Shown here: positions 63,741 to 64,000 of the stretch, one piece after another
How positions within the stretch are numbered: position 1 is the first letter of the stretch
Layout: the number at the start of each line of letters is the position of its first letter
From: an uncultured Porphyromonadaceae bacterium
GTDB taxonomy: Bacteria; Bacteroidota; Bacteroidia; Bacteroidales; UBA11471
Assembly (NCBI GenBank): GCA_900547555.1
Contig: URHG01000007.1
Coordinates: 1-64,000 of the forward strand
DNA: 64,000 nucleotides
Direction of reading: 5' to 3'
Made by a program: the position numbers and the translations under genes
Notes under the pieces: model-generated
Database searches by the model: none
What the model was told of the DNA's origin: nothing
The model's input: only the letters and a program-made list of their open reading frames with translations

Positions 63741-64000
63741 GGACTCAAATGAATAACGGACAAATACATCATGATTTCAATATCATGAATGTCAAAGACA
63801 AGCGGGAGCGTTCGGCACTTGTTTCGTGGGACGACACTGAACATGCGGATTATAGAAACATTCAAAAGTGGGTAGACTTAAATTGCGGTTTCATTATATC
63901 AGTCTTCGAGATATATCAAGCAACAGGAGATCAAAAACAATTTGACAAATTATGGCCGTATGTAAAAAAAGCTGCTCAACGAATTCTCGATCAAGTAGAA
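63734..64000 (+). pseudogene. GH116-like glycosidase, 3' catalytic part (continues past window)
   Basis: Translation from the repeat gives WARTQMNNGQIHHDFN, then SALVSWDDTEHADYRNIQKW and FEIYQATGDQKQFDKLWPYV, typical of the GH116 (alpha/alpha)6 catalytic domain. The codon just before the repeat is TAG in the element, so no upstream start is available and only internal ATGs (63749) could be used. Together with 45644-46757 it forms one interrupted gene. Confidence 0.88.

Noticed and set aside
1..64000. CRISPR arrays, rRNA genes and insertion-sequence transposases
   Set aside because: No regularly spaced repeats, rRNA sequence or DDE-type transposase found in any frame.

Overview
The window looks like a Bacteroidales (gut Bacteroidota) chromosome. 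Evidence is the TAnnTTTG -7 boxes, several with a TTTG element 19-20 bases upstream, the biotin-dependent carboxylase of the succinate-propionate route, T9SS-type exported proteins and many gut-type polysaccharide enzymes. Barnesiellaceae would fit, but the genus cannot be fixed from sequence alone.

Positions 1 to about 46.75 kb are ordinary host chromosome. In order they hold: a LysM protein (cut by the window start) with a PorT-like barrel; a MATE exporter; a reverse-strand cluster with kdsA, rsmE and a bifunctional nuclease; metH and tpx; a pirin; an outer-membrane barrel paired with a five-repeat lipoprotein; an OPT transporter; a GH28 enzyme; a trehalose synthase/phosphatase next to a GH15 enzyme; a cobalamin riboswitch ahead of a three-gene biotin carboxylase operon; a DPP-IV-type peptidase divergent from nadE; CvfB; rsmG; a T9SS-tagged pectate-lyase-like protein; tRNA-Asp; and GH115 and GH116 glycosidases. 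Perfect terminator hairpins close most units.

From 46,751 to 63,740 a 17-kb mobilizable element interrupts the GH116 gene. A 7-bp direct repeat (TGGGCAA) marks both junctions. Joining the host sequence across one copy restores an uninterrupted GH116 reading frame, so the boundaries are exact to within the repeat. The right part is a mobilization module on the reverse strand: integrase, unknown 398-aa protein, excisionase-like HTH protein, winged-helix-like protein, MobC-like protein, relaxase, a coiled-coil membrane protein and a second tyrosine recombinase. The left part is defence cargo: an ATPase/RloB pair resembling AbiL, an AIPR-family protein, and a convergent two-gene system.

The two-gene system is the most interesting part. 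It joins an MTase-like SAM-binding subunit with a 1322-aa GIY-YIG-like/DEAH helicase/NPPY methylase protein. Upstream, a 160-bp segment is bounded by 16-bp inverted repeats, carries a Bacteroidota -7 box and lies 40 bp from the second recombinase. As read here the promoter points away from the operon. The simplest reading is a phase-variable restriction-modification-like defence system captured in the OFF state inside a mobilizable island. This is inference from sequence and needs the tests listed.
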